A DNA stretch of 64,000 nt from Thermogemmatispora carboxidivorans (GCF_000702505.1 NZ_JNIM01000001.1:248001-312000), one strand, 5' to 3'; counted from the first letter of the stretch, positions 44,153 through 53,812 are shown. The notes: generated from the sequence alone by a model not told the origin. Made by a program: numbers and translations.

Positions 44153-45544
44153 ATGGCGGAGCAGCAGGATCAGGCCTTGGTGAGACAGGTGATGGAGACC
44201 ATTGAGAAGGAGCATGTGCGCTTTGTCAACCTGGAGTTCACCGATGTGGTTGGCATGGCGAAATGCGTCACGATTCCAGTGGAGCAATTTCCCGATTGTC
44301 TGGAGCGTGGCAAATGGTTTGACGGCTCCTCAATAGAGGCCTTCGCGCGCGTTGCTGAGAGTGATATGTATCTCTTCCCCGATCTACGTACTTTTACTGT
44401 CCTCCCAGTACATGTACGGCCCCAGGCTCTCAATCGCGAGATTGCCGACCAGGTGAATGCTGGTGATGTCGTGGCCCGGGTGATTTGCAATGTGATGACG
44501 CCTGAGGGGGAGCCGTTCGAGGGCGATCCGCGTGCAACGCTCTTGCGTTCGCTGGAGCTGGCCGAGTCGATGGGCTATCGCTTTCAGGTAGCGCCTGAGC
44601 TAGAGTTTTTCCTCTTACGTTTCGAAGATGGCGGCCCGACCCCGTTGCCCCATGATCGAGGGGGCTATTTTGACCTCTCGACCGATCTGGCTGCGACGGT
44701 AAGGCGTCAGATGGTGCAGGCCCTGCAGCAGATGGGTATTGTGATCGAGGCCAGCCACCATGAGGTGGCGGCGGGCCAGCACGAGCTAGATTTCCAGGCT
44801 GGGGATGCCCTCTACATTGCTGATAGCCTGATGACCGCCAAGCATGTGCTCAAGGCGATCGCTGCCCAGCACGGTCTCTACGCCACTTTCCTGCCCAAAC
44901 CCTTCTATAATGTGAGCGGCTCGGGCCTGCATACCCATCAGCAACTGATCGATATCCGAACCGGGAAAAATGCCTTCTTTGATGAGCACGGAGAATACGG
45001 CCTGTCTGACGTTGGCTGTCATTTTCTGGCGGGCCAGCTCGCCCATGCCCGTGGCATGTGTGCGATTGTGGCGCCGCTTGTCAACTCCTACAAACGGTTG
45101 GTCCCGGGCTACGAGGCCCCTGTCTATGTCAACTGGGGGCGGGTCAATCGTGAAGCCTTGATCCGGGTTCCCCGCCCTGGCAAGGACCCCCAGCACTCGG
45201 CGCGGATCGAGCTGCGCAGCTGTGACCCCAGCTGCAACCCCTACCTGGCCCTGGCGGTCATGCTCCGCGCTGGACTGGATGGCATTCAACACCGCTGGCC
45301 CCTGCCACCGGCGATGGATGAGAGCCTCTTTTTGCGCGATGAGGAGGAGCCGGTGAGCCGGCTGTCGCGCCTGCCAGCTACCCTGGGCGAGGCCCTCGAC
45401 GACCTGCGTCAGGACGCACTGATCCGCGATACGCTGGGTGACCTGATCTACGAGGGTTTTCTGGAGGCCAAGTCAATCGAGTGGAACGAGTATCGCAAGC
45501 ATGTTCATCCCTGGGAGCTTGAGCGCTATTTGCCTATCTTCTAG
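44153..45544 (+). CDS. glnA: glutamine synthetase, type I
   Basis: The 463-residue GSI enzyme starts at ATG 44153, five bases after AGGAGG; upstream in-frame starts lack a site. Motifs are WFDGSSIEAFAR, VAPELEFFLLR, GQHELDF, the SGSGLHTHQQL metal site, NSYKRLVPGYEAPVYVNWG and RIELRSCDPSCNPYLA. The adenylylation tyrosine loop of GSI-beta is not seen and the length fits GSI-alpha. It makes glutamine from glutamate and ammonia. It is monocistronic, bordered by the HTH gene and a convergent cyclase gene. Confidence 0.95.
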   Translation: MAEQQDQALVRQVMETIEKEHVRFVNLEFTDVVGMAKCVTIPVEQFPDCLERGKWFDGSSIEAFARVAESDMYLFPDLRTFTVLPVHVRPQALNREIADQVNAGDVVARVICNVMTPEGEPFEGDPRATLLRSLELAESMGYRFQVAPELEFFLLRFEDGGPTPLPHDRGGYFDLSTDLAATVRRQMVQALQQMGIVIEASHHEVAAGQHELDFQAGDALYIADSLMTAKHVLKAIAAQHGLYATFLPKPFYNVSGSGLHTHQQLIDIRTGKNAFFDEHGEYGLSDVGCHFLAGQLAHARGMCAIVAPLVNSYKRLVPGYEAPVYVNWGRVNREALIRVPRPGKDPQHSARIELRSCDPSCNPYLALAVMLRAGLDGIQHRWPLPPAMDESLFLRDEEEPVSRLSRLPATLGEALDDLRQDALIRDTLGDLIYEGFLEAKSIEWNEYRKHVHPWELERYLPIF

Positions 45545-45700
45545 GAAAAAGAGTGGATGAGAGCCAGAGGCAGGGGCAGGTCAGCAGCCGTGGATGAGGG
45601 CGAGGCAGGGAGAGCGGAGAGGTCAGACCCCGTCTGGCAGCAAGGCGGCCCGGAGCCGGGCCGCTCCGGGTCGCTTATTCGTCAGCATGGCCAGGCCGGC

Positions 45701-46513
45701 CTATTTCCCCACAAAGGCCACCAGGCGGCAGAAAGCTGCCTCGCCTCCGTTAAACTTCCAGGGGAAGCAGCCGATCCAGACGCGCTGGTCCAGCACCTCA
45801 TCGATCATGCCGCCAGCGTTCTCGACATGGAAAACGCCGTGGGGGAAGAGATCATAATGCATGAGCTGCAGATCCTCCTCGGGCCAGATCTCCTCTAAGG
45901 GGCGCCCTAATTTCTCAGCGCACTTGGCCGCCAGGTCCGGGCGGACCTTACGAATGACGGTGTTCATCGGATGATCCATTGAGCCGGCATCGATGGCAAA
46001 CCAGGAAATCTTTCGATCGAGGACCCACTGCACGAACTCTCGCGTTGGACCAGGATGTTTGATAAAGTAGCGCGTCTCGTCCGGCTGCGTCTCGCCGTAC
46101 CAGTTGCTGGGATAATACTTGTGGTAGCCGGTGTGGACCACCACAATATCGCCAGGCTCGATGCGCAGCCCAGTCTTGCGCTCCCACTCCTCGAAGTGGG
46201 CCGAGGTGTAGATATCGTAGTCGCCGATGCCCATCGCCTCCAGGTCGACCACCACGCCGGGGCCGACCAGCTTCTCCAGGGGAATGCTGCCGATATCCTG
46301 GCCATTGGTAATAAAATGCAGGGGCGCATCAAGATGGGTTCCAACGTGTAGCGTCGATGAAATATGCTGGCCCCCCACTTTATCGAAAGCCACGCGCTTG
46401 ATCCACTTGACCGTTGGCCCCTCGTAGGTCGCAAAGCCTGGCGTGTGAATGTCCCAGTTCTGAGAAAGGTCTAGCACGCGCACATTGCTCAGATCAATCG
46501 GACTAAAAGGCAT
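45701..46513 (-). CDS. cyclase-family metal hydrolase (kynurenine formamidase-like)
   Basis: From ATG 46513 (MPFSPIDLSNVRVLDLS) after a GGAGGGAAG site the product is 270 residues. The metal-binding HVGTHLDAPLHF motif defines the cyclase family (PF04199), which includes kynurenine formamidase and isatin hydrolase. Later elements are GDIVVVHTGYHKYYP, FAIDAGSMDHP and a C-terminal ENAGGMIDEV. It probably cleaves an amide or lactam with Mn2+ or Zn2+. No kynurenine pathway genes are nearby, so the substrate is open. Confidence 0.87.
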   Translation of the reverse strand: MPFSPIDLSNVRVLDLSQNWDIHTPGFATYEGPTVKWIKRVAFDKVGGQHISSTLHVGTHLDAPLHFITNGQDIGSIPLEKLVGPGVVVDLEAMGIGDYDIYTSAHFEEWERKTGLRIEPGDIVVVHTGYHKYYPSNWYGETQPDETRYFIKHPGPTREFVQWVLDRKISWFAIDAGSMDHPMNTVIRKVRPDLAAKCAEKLGRPLEEIWPEEDLQLMHYDLFPHGVFHVENAGGMIDEVLDQRVWIGCFPWKFNGGEAAFCRLVAFVGK

Positions 46514-46614
46514 CCGCTTCCCTCCAGCATGAGCTAGATTTGAAACTATAGTATGCTCTATCAGCAGCAGCGGGACCCCAAGGCCAGACGTGCGCGGTGG
46601 GCGCTGGTGAGCGG

Positions 46615-48291
46615 TCACTCGTCGCCGCTGCGGATAGCATCAAGAATCATCTGATCGATGAGCTGCTCGATTGGTGAGCGATCATCGGTAAAGAAGACAT
46701 GGCGCCCCTTCTCCTCGCGTATATTCCCGAAGGCGAGGCTGGCCTGGGCGACGTTGGTCAGCAGCGGATTCGTCAGCATGGATGTGTTAAGGGCGAAGTC
46801 GCTGAGCGAGGTCGCTGCGTTCGTGCCCACGATGATGCTATTCGTGAAGCGCGCTGTATCTATAATATAGACATTGGGAAAGACTGCGTGCATGGTCTGG
46901 GCGAGCGTTTCCACAAGGCGGAAGTCATGGCGGGTCCGTCCGGCGTTGATCACGGCCACCCCGGTCGGCGTCAGATGGGCACGTACCTCGCTGAAGAACT
47001 CTTCGGTCGCCAGCTGGAAGGGGACGTAAGGCTGCTGGTAGGCATCGATTCCGATCATGTCATATTTCTGCGTTGTTGTGCGCAAAAAGTAGCGCCCATC
47101 CTCGACGATCACATGCAGGTTCGGCTCATTCATCGCGAAGTAGCGGCGGCCCATCTCGACGATGGTGGGGTCGATCTCGACGCCATCGATAGGGATGGGG
47201 CCGTAGGCCGCGGTGATTTCGCGGGGGATAGTTCCGGCGCCCAGGCCAATGATGGCAACGCGCTGAACCATCGCCGGGGTAAAGGGCGGCCTGTTGAAAT
47301 AAGGGGCTATCATGAAGTAGTCCCAGGGGCCGCCAGTCAGGATCGAGTTGGGATCATAGACCGAGTGTACTGCCTCCCCTTCGTTGAGAATAAGCTGCAT
47401 CTCGCTACCAACGCGCACCACCTGAATGTAGTTATATTCGGATTCGCGCTCGGCGATGAGCACCCCGCCGCCATCGGTGCCCGAGGCCGGCTTGATGGGA
47501 CCGCCTAGAGCCAGAAACTCCAGCCCCAAAGGGATCAGCAGCAGCAAGGAGAGCAGGCTCTTCTTGTTGAAGCGGGGGGCCTGGTTGCCTTCCCGTGAGC
47601 GCCGACCGCCTCCGCCCGGTCCTGTACTGCTGGCCAAGAGGCCGAGGATCGAGACCAGCAGCAGCGTAATGGCGGTTACCAGGAACGTGAAGCGTGTGCC
47701 GTAGTTGGGAATCAGCCAGAGCACAGGGAGGAAGGTGCCCACAATGCTACCGGCGGTCGAAATGGCGTAGAGCTGGCCGGCCAGTCTGCCGGAGCGGCCC
47801 ACCTGTTGCAAGAGCAAGCGGATAGCAAAGGGGGAGACGCAGCCGAGCAGGATGACGGGGATGGCGAAGAGGAAGATAACGGCGGCGAGTGAACCGATGA
47901 AGACGCTGGCCGAGTAGGTGGCAAAGGCTTTGAGCGACCAGAGCAGGATCGGACGCGCGATATAGGGGATCAGGCCGATAGTGAAGGCTGCGATAGTGGT
48001 AATCAGGTAGAAGACAACAGGCCGGGGAAAACGATCGGCCAGGCGTCCACCCAGATAGTAGCCCGAGGTCAGATAGAGCAAGATGAGGCCGATCAGGGCC
48101 GCCCAGACAAACTGCGAGGAGCCAAAATACGGGGCAAGCAGACGCGAAGCGGCCATCTCAACCCCCAGCGAAGCCGCCCCGGCCACAAAGACAACTAGCA
48201 CCAGCAGCCACTTTTGCAGAGGATACGCTGCCGCTGGTGCAATGCTCTCTTCCAGGGGTGGCTTTTGCTCATCTGAGGTGACCGTTGTCAT
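46615..48291 (-). CDS. membrane spermidine synthase-like protein
   Basis: The 558-residue protein has an N-terminal half with about seven membrane segments (VFVAGAASLGVEMAASRLLAPYFG, GLILLYLTSGYYLGGRLADR) and a C-terminal spermidine-synthase-like Rossmann domain (VAIIGLGAGTIPREIT, DGVEIDPTIVEMGRRYF, DMIGIDAYQQPYVPFQLATEEFF). Fused-MFS/spermidine synthase proteins are widespread; the typical polyamine-site residues (YHE) are not conserved, so aminopropyl transfer is uncertain. It is separated by 101 bases from the cyclase gene and has an AAGAGAG site before the start. Confidence 0.85.
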   Translation of the reverse strand: MTTVTSDEQKPPLEESIAPAAAYPLQKWLLVLVVFVAGAASLGVEMAASRLLAPYFGSSQFVWAALIGLILLYLTSGYYLGGRLADRFPRPVVFYLITTIAAFTIGLIPYIARPILLWSLKAFATYSASVFIGSLAAVIFLFAIPVILLGCVSPFAIRLLLQQVGRSGRLAGQLYAISTAGSIVGTFLPVLWLIPNYGTRFTFLVTAITLLLVSILGLLASSTGPGGGGRRSREGNQAPRFNKKSLLSLLLLIPLGLEFLALGGPIKPASGTDGGGVLIAERESEYNYIQVVRVGSEMQLILNEGEAVHSVYDPNSILTGGPWDYFMIAPYFNRPPFTPAMVQRVAIIGLGAGTIPREITAAYGPIPIDGVEIDPTIVEMGRRYFAMNEPNLHVIVEDGRYFLRTTTQKYDMIGIDAYQQPYVPFQLATEEFFSEVRAHLTPTGVAVINAGRTRHDFRLVETLAQTMHAVFPNVYIIDTARFTNSIIVGTNAATSLSDFALNTSMLTNPLLTNVAQASLAFGNIREEKGRHVFFTDDRSPIEQLIDQMILDAIRSGDE

Positions 48292-48856
48292 GACAGTAAC
48301 TCTCTTTCAACAATTTGGCGATCTGGCATGAAGCCTTTCTTCTCGATCGATGTGCTGAGAGCGAGGGCTGAGGGCCGGCGCTGCCGTGGTCGCCGCAGTG
48401 AGTCGGCCAATGAGGATGATGAGAAAAAGCAGACCGACAGGCAGCAATCATGCTCAGCCGAGAGCGCAGGGGCATGTATCAGGAGCCGGCCCCTGCGCTG
48501 GCTTCACTGACGGAGGGACGGCTCACTTTGGGCCGAGCAGCCGGCACCCCATGCCGCGCTCTGCTGTGGCTGTTGCTCCGCTGCGGCCTCGACTGGCGCG
48601 GGCCGCCCTTTGATGCGTCTAGCTGGCTAGCGCCTTGCTCTCCTTCGCTGCTACCTATGATATCATGCTGACTCAGACTTTGCCCACCTGTCCGCTGCTC
48701 GCCCTCGCAGGAGACAAAGCAGGCTGCAGCGCGTCTCACTGCAGCCTGCTTACTTTCTCCGTGCTCTTACTGCCTCGGCGCACCCCGACCAGGGAGGCGC
48801 TTGTTGAGGTAGTGGAGAGGAGGGATCAGCGTCACCAGGATGAGCCGACCACGGCT
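48292..48856. other. 565-base spacer
   Basis: Apart from the hairpin at 48717-48751, no gene or repeat is visible. Short frames here do not resemble proteins. Confidence 0.5.
48717..48751 (-). terminator. hairpin downstream of the 36-residue protein gene
   Basis: Perfect 13-bp stem (48717-48729 with 48739-48751) and 9-base loop. On the minus strand a short T-rich stretch follows. It lies about 105 bases after the small gene and may end its transcript. Confidence 0.55.
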
Positions 48857-48967
48857 CTAGTGTGGCTCTGCTTGCCGGCGTGCCTGTAAGAATGCCAGGA
48901 TCAGTGATCCAATCAAAACGCTCAAGAGAATAATTTCCATCGTGCTAAAAGTACGACGTCCCGCCAT
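48857..48967 (-). CDS. 36-residue single-span membrane protein
   Basis: ATG 48967 follows AAAGGAGT at a good distance. The 36-codon product starts MAGRRTFSTMEIILL, has one hydrophobic helix (about residues 11-27) and a basic tail (RRQAEPH). The codon choice and strong ribosome binding site make it a likely real small protein. It is on the same strand as the GT39 gene, 88 bases beyond its stop, so it may be the last cistron of that transcript. Confidence 0.65.
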   Translation of the reverse strand: MAGRRTFSTMEIILLSVLIGSLILAFLQARRQAEPH

Positions 48968-49055
48968 GAGACGACTCCTTTCTCCGTGGCTCTCCTCGCT
49001 TGCACTAAGGATAGCGCCTCTGTTTTGAGCCGAAGGCGAACTGGCAGAGGCGCTA

Positions 49056-50636
49056 TTAGCGCACCCATAGCTCTTGGGGATAGCCTATGCTATCCTTGCC
49101 ATAGACACGCACCAGGTGAAAATGTTGGGCCACCCAATTATGATACTCCTCGACCTCGGGTAAGCGGAAGCGCGAGCTGAAGAAGAGCACTGCCCGTACC
49201 TGGGGCTGCTGGCTGGCAGTGATCAGATCCTGGAGTGTCAGATAGCTGGTGTGAATGCGCACCGAAGAGGGATCGACGAGCCAGGGAGGGGTATCCCGTC
49301 CGGCGAGCGCCACCGCTAGCGGTTCATCGCTAATCACCAGGTCGCCCGGTTTGGTGAAGTGCTCCAGATCTCTGGCCACGCGCTGGAGCGGCCCTGTAGG
49401 CGTCACAGGATGAGGTGGCTGGAGAAAATAGAGCAGATCCTGGCCGATAGCGCAGGCACAGGTGAGCACCAGGACGATCACCATGATCAAGCTAGCCAGT
49501 GACAACGTGCGCTGACTCTGGTCGCTGCTGCCCCGACGCCAGCGGCTGAGCGCCGCAAGATCGGGGGACCCTAAAGCGCTCAGTCCCGCAAGCGGCGGCA
49601 CCAGCGCGACCAGATGGTGAACGAACAGGGGACGTTGCGTGAGTAGAACAACGAGCGTCCCTATCAACCAGAGCAGCAAGGGTATGACACGCCAATCACG
49701 GCGTAGACCAGCTACAATTGTCCCTGCCAGACCTGCCAGTGTCAGGGGTGTCAGCAGGCCCTGTGCTAACAGTGGCAGGGTGAGCGTACGGAAAGTGTAG
49801 CGGAAGTCTGCGCTTGACTGGGTATGAAAAGAGAAAATACTCTCGAACATCACGGGAAAGGAGCCGATGAACGGTACGCAGAGCAGGAGCCCGACCAGCA
49901 CGAAGGCTAGAATGCCGGCTACCGGCGCCCAGAAGGAGAGGCCACGAGCCGGGAGGGCCTTTCCTTGGGGCGGGCGGATCAGCTGCCAGAAGCGAATCAG
50001 GACCAGCGTACCGACGGCAAGGAGCGCGGGTACGACCAGGAATTTGGTAAGAATGCTGAGCGCCAGGAGCGCCCCGCTCAAGATGGCCAGGAGCAGGCCG
50101 CGCCAGCCGGCGGGCTTGCGCCACCAGTGAAAGGCCAGGCCGACGGCCAGTAGCGACAGCGCGACCGATGGACCATCTGCCTGCAGAACGCGCGATTCGT
50201 TGAGAAACGATACGCTGGTCAACGTTAAGAGCAAGGCCACGAAGGCGCCTGTATAGCTAGAGAGAGCCTTGCCAAGTAACCAGGCACCGAGCAGACCGCA
50301 GAGCGAGAGCAGGGCAATCCCCAGGCGCCCCGCCCACAGAGTTTGACCGGCCAGGGCGTAGACTGGAAAGACTGATTCCAGAAAGAACGGCGGCTGTGAA
50401 TAGAAGATCTGGCTATAGAGAGCAAAGCCGTGGCTCATAGCGCGCAACGACTGCAGGTAGACCCCTTCGTCAAAATCGCGCTCTAGTGGCTGTCCCAACT
50501 GATAGAGGCGCATGCCCAAGCCAAGGGCGAGCAAGAGGCATAGCCCTGCCCAGCTCAACCAGCGCCTGAGAGCGCTCTGGGGTCTCTGCGTCGTGGACAT
50601 GGGGGCCTGGCTATCCACGATGACCTCGTTGGTCAT
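49056..50636 (-). CDS. GT39-type (PMT/ArnT-like) glycosyltransferase
   Basis: The 526-residue integral membrane protein has an N-terminal DFDEGVYLQS, the acidic D-E motif of the dolichyl-phosphate mannosyltransferase/ArnT fold, and about ten or more membrane helices, with PLFVHHLVALVPPLAGL further on. A soluble C-terminal domain lies near residues 430-526. It would transfer a sugar from a polyprenyl phosphate to a protein or lipid outside the membrane. The start is placed at ATG 50636; GTG 50690 and ATG 50600 are alternatives. It lies downstream of the FtsH-like gene on the same strand. Confidence 0.82.
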   Translation of the reverse strand: MTNEVIVDSQAPMSTTQRPQSALRRWLSWAGLCLLLALGLGMRLYQLGQPLERDFDEGVYLQSLRAMSHGFALYSQIFYSQPPFFLESVFPVYALAGQTLWAGRLGIALLSLCGLLGAWLLGKALSSYTGAFVALLLTLTSVSFLNESRVLQADGPSVALSLLAVGLAFHWWRKPAGWRGLLLAILSGALLALSILTKFLVVPALLAVGTLVLIRFWQLIRPPQGKALPARGLSFWAPVAGILAFVLVGLLLCVPFIGSFPVMFESIFSFHTQSSADFRYTFRTLTLPLLAQGLLTPLTLAGLAGTIVAGLRRDWRVIPLLLWLIGTLVVLLTQRPLFVHHLVALVPPLAGLSALGSPDLAALSRWRRGSSDQSQRTLSLASLIMVIVLVLTCACAIGQDLLYFLQPPHPVTPTGPLQRVARDLEHFTKPGDLVISDEPLAVALAGRDTPPWLVDPSSVRIHTSYLTLQDLITASQQPQVRAVLFFSSRFRLPEVEEYHNWVAQHFHLVRVYGKDSIGYPQELWVR

Positions 50637-50855
50637 AGGCTTGTAACCCTCAAGCAGTTCTGAGTTCTCTCCTAGAGAGACGCATTTCACTATACACTAC
50701 TGTAGCGCAAAGATCATCATCTTGAGAGAAATGGCCTGGTCTGCTTCGAGGGTGTATAACAAGATCATGCCATCAAGACAACGGTGCGAGCACTCGATAG
50801 CGGGGGAAAGGAAGAATAAGCACAACAGTAGAAACGCTTCGTCTTCTTCCGCTGC

Positions 50856-50896
50856 ACTTCCTCGCAGACTCCAGGCCCCGGAGTCTGCGAGGAAGT
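50856..50896 (-). terminator. perfect 17-bp hairpin after the FtsH-like gene
   Basis: Stem 50856-50872 with 50880-50896, 7-base loop, starting six bases beyond the FtsH-like stop. There is no T-run on the minus strand, so it may act as a U-less terminator or 3' end protector. Confidence 0.7.
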
Positions 50897-50901
50897 TGAG
50901 C

Positions 50902-52794
50902 TTACGATTGGGTGGCCTCGGGAGCGGAAGTTTCATCCGCGGCATGGCCGTTGCTGGCTGGCAGCCTGGCGAGCGCGGCTAAGTGGCCATCGCCATCTGT
51001 CTGCCCTTGATTCAGACCAAGCACTGGGGCCAGTTCGGGCAGCAGCTGGACGGTCACGCGGTGGGCGTCGGCCTGATCGATCAGCTCCTCGACCTCCTCG
51101 GGGGTCAGCTCTTCGCGCTCAATCAGGGATTCGGCCACAGCGATCACCGCCTCGCGATGTTCCTGTAACAGGCGTTTCACAGCCTTCAGCTGGGATTGAA
51201 GCACAGCTTCAACGCGCTCTTTGAGTTCAGGCAGTGGCAGCGCGCTGGGTGTAGCGCCTGGCTCTGAAGACTGAGGGGCGAGGAGGCCATAGGAGACCAG
51301 CGTACCGTCCATGCCATAGAGGCCGATGTAGGAGGCGGCCAGCATGGTAGCCTGCTGCAGGTCACCAACGACTCCGCTGAGCTGAGTATTGAGAAACAGC
51401 TCCTCAGCGGCGCGGGAGGCGAGAGTCATCTGGATATGGGCGAGGATCTCCTCCTTGCTCATCGTGACAATCGTCTCCTTGGGTCGAGGAAGGGCAAAGG
51501 CAGCCGCATCCTCGAGGCTACTGCGCTGATGAATGGTCACAAAAGGTGGCAGGTGGCGCTCTAGCAGGTAGTAAGAAGCGACCGCATGACCGGCCTCGTG
51601 GTAGGCAAGGCGCCGTCGTTCCAGGAGCGAGAGGTTGCTCTCCCGGCGATAGCCCAGCTCGTGGATATCCTGGGCCTCGATAATATCCTGATAGTGCACC
51701 TCATCGCGTCCAGAGAAGTAGGCGATGATCACCGCCTCGTTAATGACGTGCTTAATCTCCACGGGCGTGTACTCCGCCATGCGGTAGACCAGGGCACTGA
51801 TCGAGATGGTGGGATCATGCTTCACCTTCTGCAGATAGTACTCAATGACCTCGCCGCGGTACTTATCCGTGGGTGGCGCCACGTGGATGCGCCGATCGAA
51901 GCGTCCCGGGCGCAGCAAGGCAGGATCGAGGCTCTCGGGCAGATTAGTCGCTCCGATGGTCAAGACCGGCTCGCGCTGGACCCGCCCGTGATAGAGGCCG
52001 AGGACGCGCAGAATTTTCCTAAACCAACCTGTTTCAACCGGCGGCGGGTCCAGCTCCATCAGCAGTTGGTTAAGAGAGCCGCCAGTGCTCATAAAGCCAA
52101 AAAGGCCGCCACCCATGCCTGGGACTGGGGTACGACCCTGATTCGTGCGCGCAGTTCCCAGCGCATCGATCTCGTCCAGGAAGAGAATGCAGGCCCCGTA
52201 CTCTCGCGCCAGTTTGCGCGCCCGCCGATAGAGCCGCATAATAATCAGAACATCGATGCCCCAGAACATATTGCGAAAGCTGGCGGCACTGGCGTAACCA
52301 AAAGGAACCTGAGCTTCGCTGCTGATGCACTGAGCCAGATAGCTTTTGCCGGTGCCGGGCGGGCCAGAAAGCAACAGTCCCCGAATGGGTTGGCCGCCCA
52401 TCTCGCGAAACTCTTTAATCCCCTGGAGGATAGCCACGATTCGCCTGGCCTGCTCCAACACCTCGGGGTTGCCCTTATAGTCCTGAAAGCCGACACCTGT
52501 CTCGCCCGGCATCAGCCAGTAGAGACGGGGGCGTCCCAGGAACCAGAAGAGGGCGATAAATTGGATCAGGATATAGAAGATGGCAAAGGCGATCTGCAAC
52601 AGGTAGGCGAAGAGAGCCCCCGGGGAAGGGGCGCTCAACTGGGGGAAAATGGCATTGAAGAAGTACCAGAGGACAAGTCCTCCGAGCAGGAGCCAGAACC
52701 AGTTGTGACGCACGAAGCGGCCAAACTGATCGAGACCCCGGTCGATAGACTTATCCAGCTCGGTCTGCTTCTCAAACTGTTTCTCTGTCGCCAT
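50902..52794 (-). CDS. FtsH-like AAA+ membrane metalloprotease
   Basis: The 630-residue protein from ATG 52794 (AAGGGG six bases upstream) has two membrane segments at about 32-50 and 63-86. It has an AAA+ module with P-loop GPPGTGKS at 144-151, Walker B ILFLDEID near 204-210 and second-region motif NLPESLDPALLRPGRFDRR near 284-302, and a peptidase domain with zinc site HEAGH at 399-403 and Asp478. An insertion of about 50 residues sits inside the AAA module (about 215-275). The N-terminal membrane part differs from classical FtsH, so it is a divergent family member. The active site is complete. Confidence 0.88.
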   Translation of the reverse strand: MATEKQFEKQTELDKSIDRGLDQFGRFVRHNWFWLLLGGLVLWYFFNAIFPQLSAPSPGALFAYLLQIAFAIFYILIQFIALFWFLGRPRLYWLMPGETGVGFQDYKGNPEVLEQARRIVAILQGIKEFREMGGQPIRGLLLSGPPGTGKSYLAQCISSEAQVPFGYASAASFRNMFWGIDVLIIMRLYRRARKLAREYGACILFLDEIDALGTARTNQGRTPVPGMGGGLFGFMSTGGSLNQLLMELDPPPVETGWFRKILRVLGLYHGRVQREPVLTIGATNLPESLDPALLRPGRFDRRIHVAPPTDKYRGEVIEYYLQKVKHDPTISISALVYRMAEYTPVEIKHVINEAVIIAYFSGRDEVHYQDIIEAQDIHELGYRRESNLSLLERRRLAYHEAGHAVASYYLLERHLPPFVTIHQRSSLEDAAAFALPRPKETIVTMSKEEILAHIQMTLASRAAEELFLNTQLSGVVGDLQQATMLAASYIGLYGMDGTLVSYGLLAPQSSEPGATPSALPLPELKERVEAVLQSQLKAVKRLLQEHREAVIAVAESLIEREELTPEEVEELIDQADAHRVTVQLLPELAPVLGLNQGQTDGDGHLAALARLPASNGHAADETSAPEATQS

Positions 52795-52938
52795 GACAGT
52801 CCCCTTTTCTTTCACTAACTGGGGTCAGCGAGCGACCTCTGGCTTTTAGCTCATATCGCCAGCTCTGGCCATCTCGCCTGTGCTCAGGGAGTCAGGGAGT
52901 CGCCGACGCGAGGCCCTGCCGTACCATAGACGCACTAA

Positions 52939-53601
52939 CTAGCTAAGAGCGTTCCGGAAGCTCACGAGGCTGAGAGCGAGCAGCATCCCGCCGTTCTGAG
53001 CTATAGTGGTAAAGTGCCAGAGCATGTAGCCACTGGTCCCTCCGCCCGGGCCGCGGGCCCCGAGGCTCACGCTCACCAGACTGTCAATAGTCGTGTCTGA
53101 CTGTTGATAGGCCCCCACGACGTGGATGTCGCGCCAGACCAGATTAGTCTGCTTCTCACTGTACTGGCTGACCAGTTCGGCTGGATCAGGGGGTTGAGCC
53201 ATGATCAGCGTCGATTGCAGCATGTGCATCGTGGCCACATCGCCGTCGCGTAGGGCATAGAGCCAGTCTTTGACTTTATCGCCGCCACCATTGCCGCCAT
53301 TGATGTGGAAATTAAACTGGTCCTGGGCGATGCCCAGCGGCCACTCCCCCGTCAGGGTGTAATTGGTCAGGGTAGCGGTAGCCAGAAAGATCACCACGAC
53401 GACCAGGCTCAGCAATTTGTGGCTGCGAACCTGACTGATCACGTAGTAGATGGCTTTGATCGGCGGGCGCAAGAGGGCCTTAATCCTGCGCGCCAGCGGC
53501 CTCTCTCCCAAACGCGGGCGCAGAAGGGTGGCTCTTGGCTGCTTTTGCTCGCTCGGCTTCGCTTCTGGTAATCGCGGATATGTCGGTGAAGGATGAAGCA
53601 T
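52939..53601 (-). CDS. membrane-anchored hypothetical protein
   Basis: The 220-residue protein has a Pro/Arg-rich cytoplasmic N-terminus, one membrane helix at about residues 62-84 (LLSLVVVVIFLATATL) and an extracytoplasmic domain with a Gly-rich turn (HINGGNGGGDKVKDWL) and a beta-rich end. I do not recognise a family. It has its own promoter at 53784-53812 and is divergent from the glucosaminidase gene. Confidence 0.65.
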   Translation of the reverse strand: MLHPSPTYPRLPEAKPSEQKQPRATLLRPRLGERPLARRIKALLRPPIKAIYYVISQVRSHKLLSLVVVVIFLATATLTNYTLTGEWPLGIAQDQFNFHINGGNGGGDKVKDWLYALRDGDVATMHMLQSTLIMAQPPDPAELVSQYSEKQTNLVWRDIHVVGAYQQSDTTIDSLVSVSLGARGPGGGTSGYMLWHFTTIAQNGGMLLALSLVSFRNALS

Positions 53602-53783
53602 AGGACGTGCTCCTACAGATAAAGTCGGGGCGGATGGGGTGCCCGCTCCAGTGCTATCCGCTCGCCGTGACGTTCCCCCGGCCTGCTGTCGCTGCTTTTA
53701 CTCGTTCTCCTGTTTCTGGCGACCCTTGATCTGTGACGGCCTCCCACCCGGTGAGGGCAGGGCGGTCGTCTTATGTTGACTGT

Positions 53784-53812
53784 ATTGTACGGTCTGCTCC
53801 TCTGCCTGGCAA
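53784..53812 (-). promoter_or_regulatory. promoter of the membrane-anchored hypothetical
   Basis: Minus strand TTGCCA (53807-53812), 17-base spacer, TACAAT (53784-53789). Start near 53777 gives about 175 bases of leader. In 53602-53952 only this and a weak GATAAT on the + strand (53896-53901) stand out. Confidence 0.65.

Noticed and set aside
46615..48291. Calling the membrane spermidine-synthase-like protein a functional polyamine enzyme
   Set aside because: The Rossmann domain is clear but the usual active-site residues are not seen, so only the fold is claimed.
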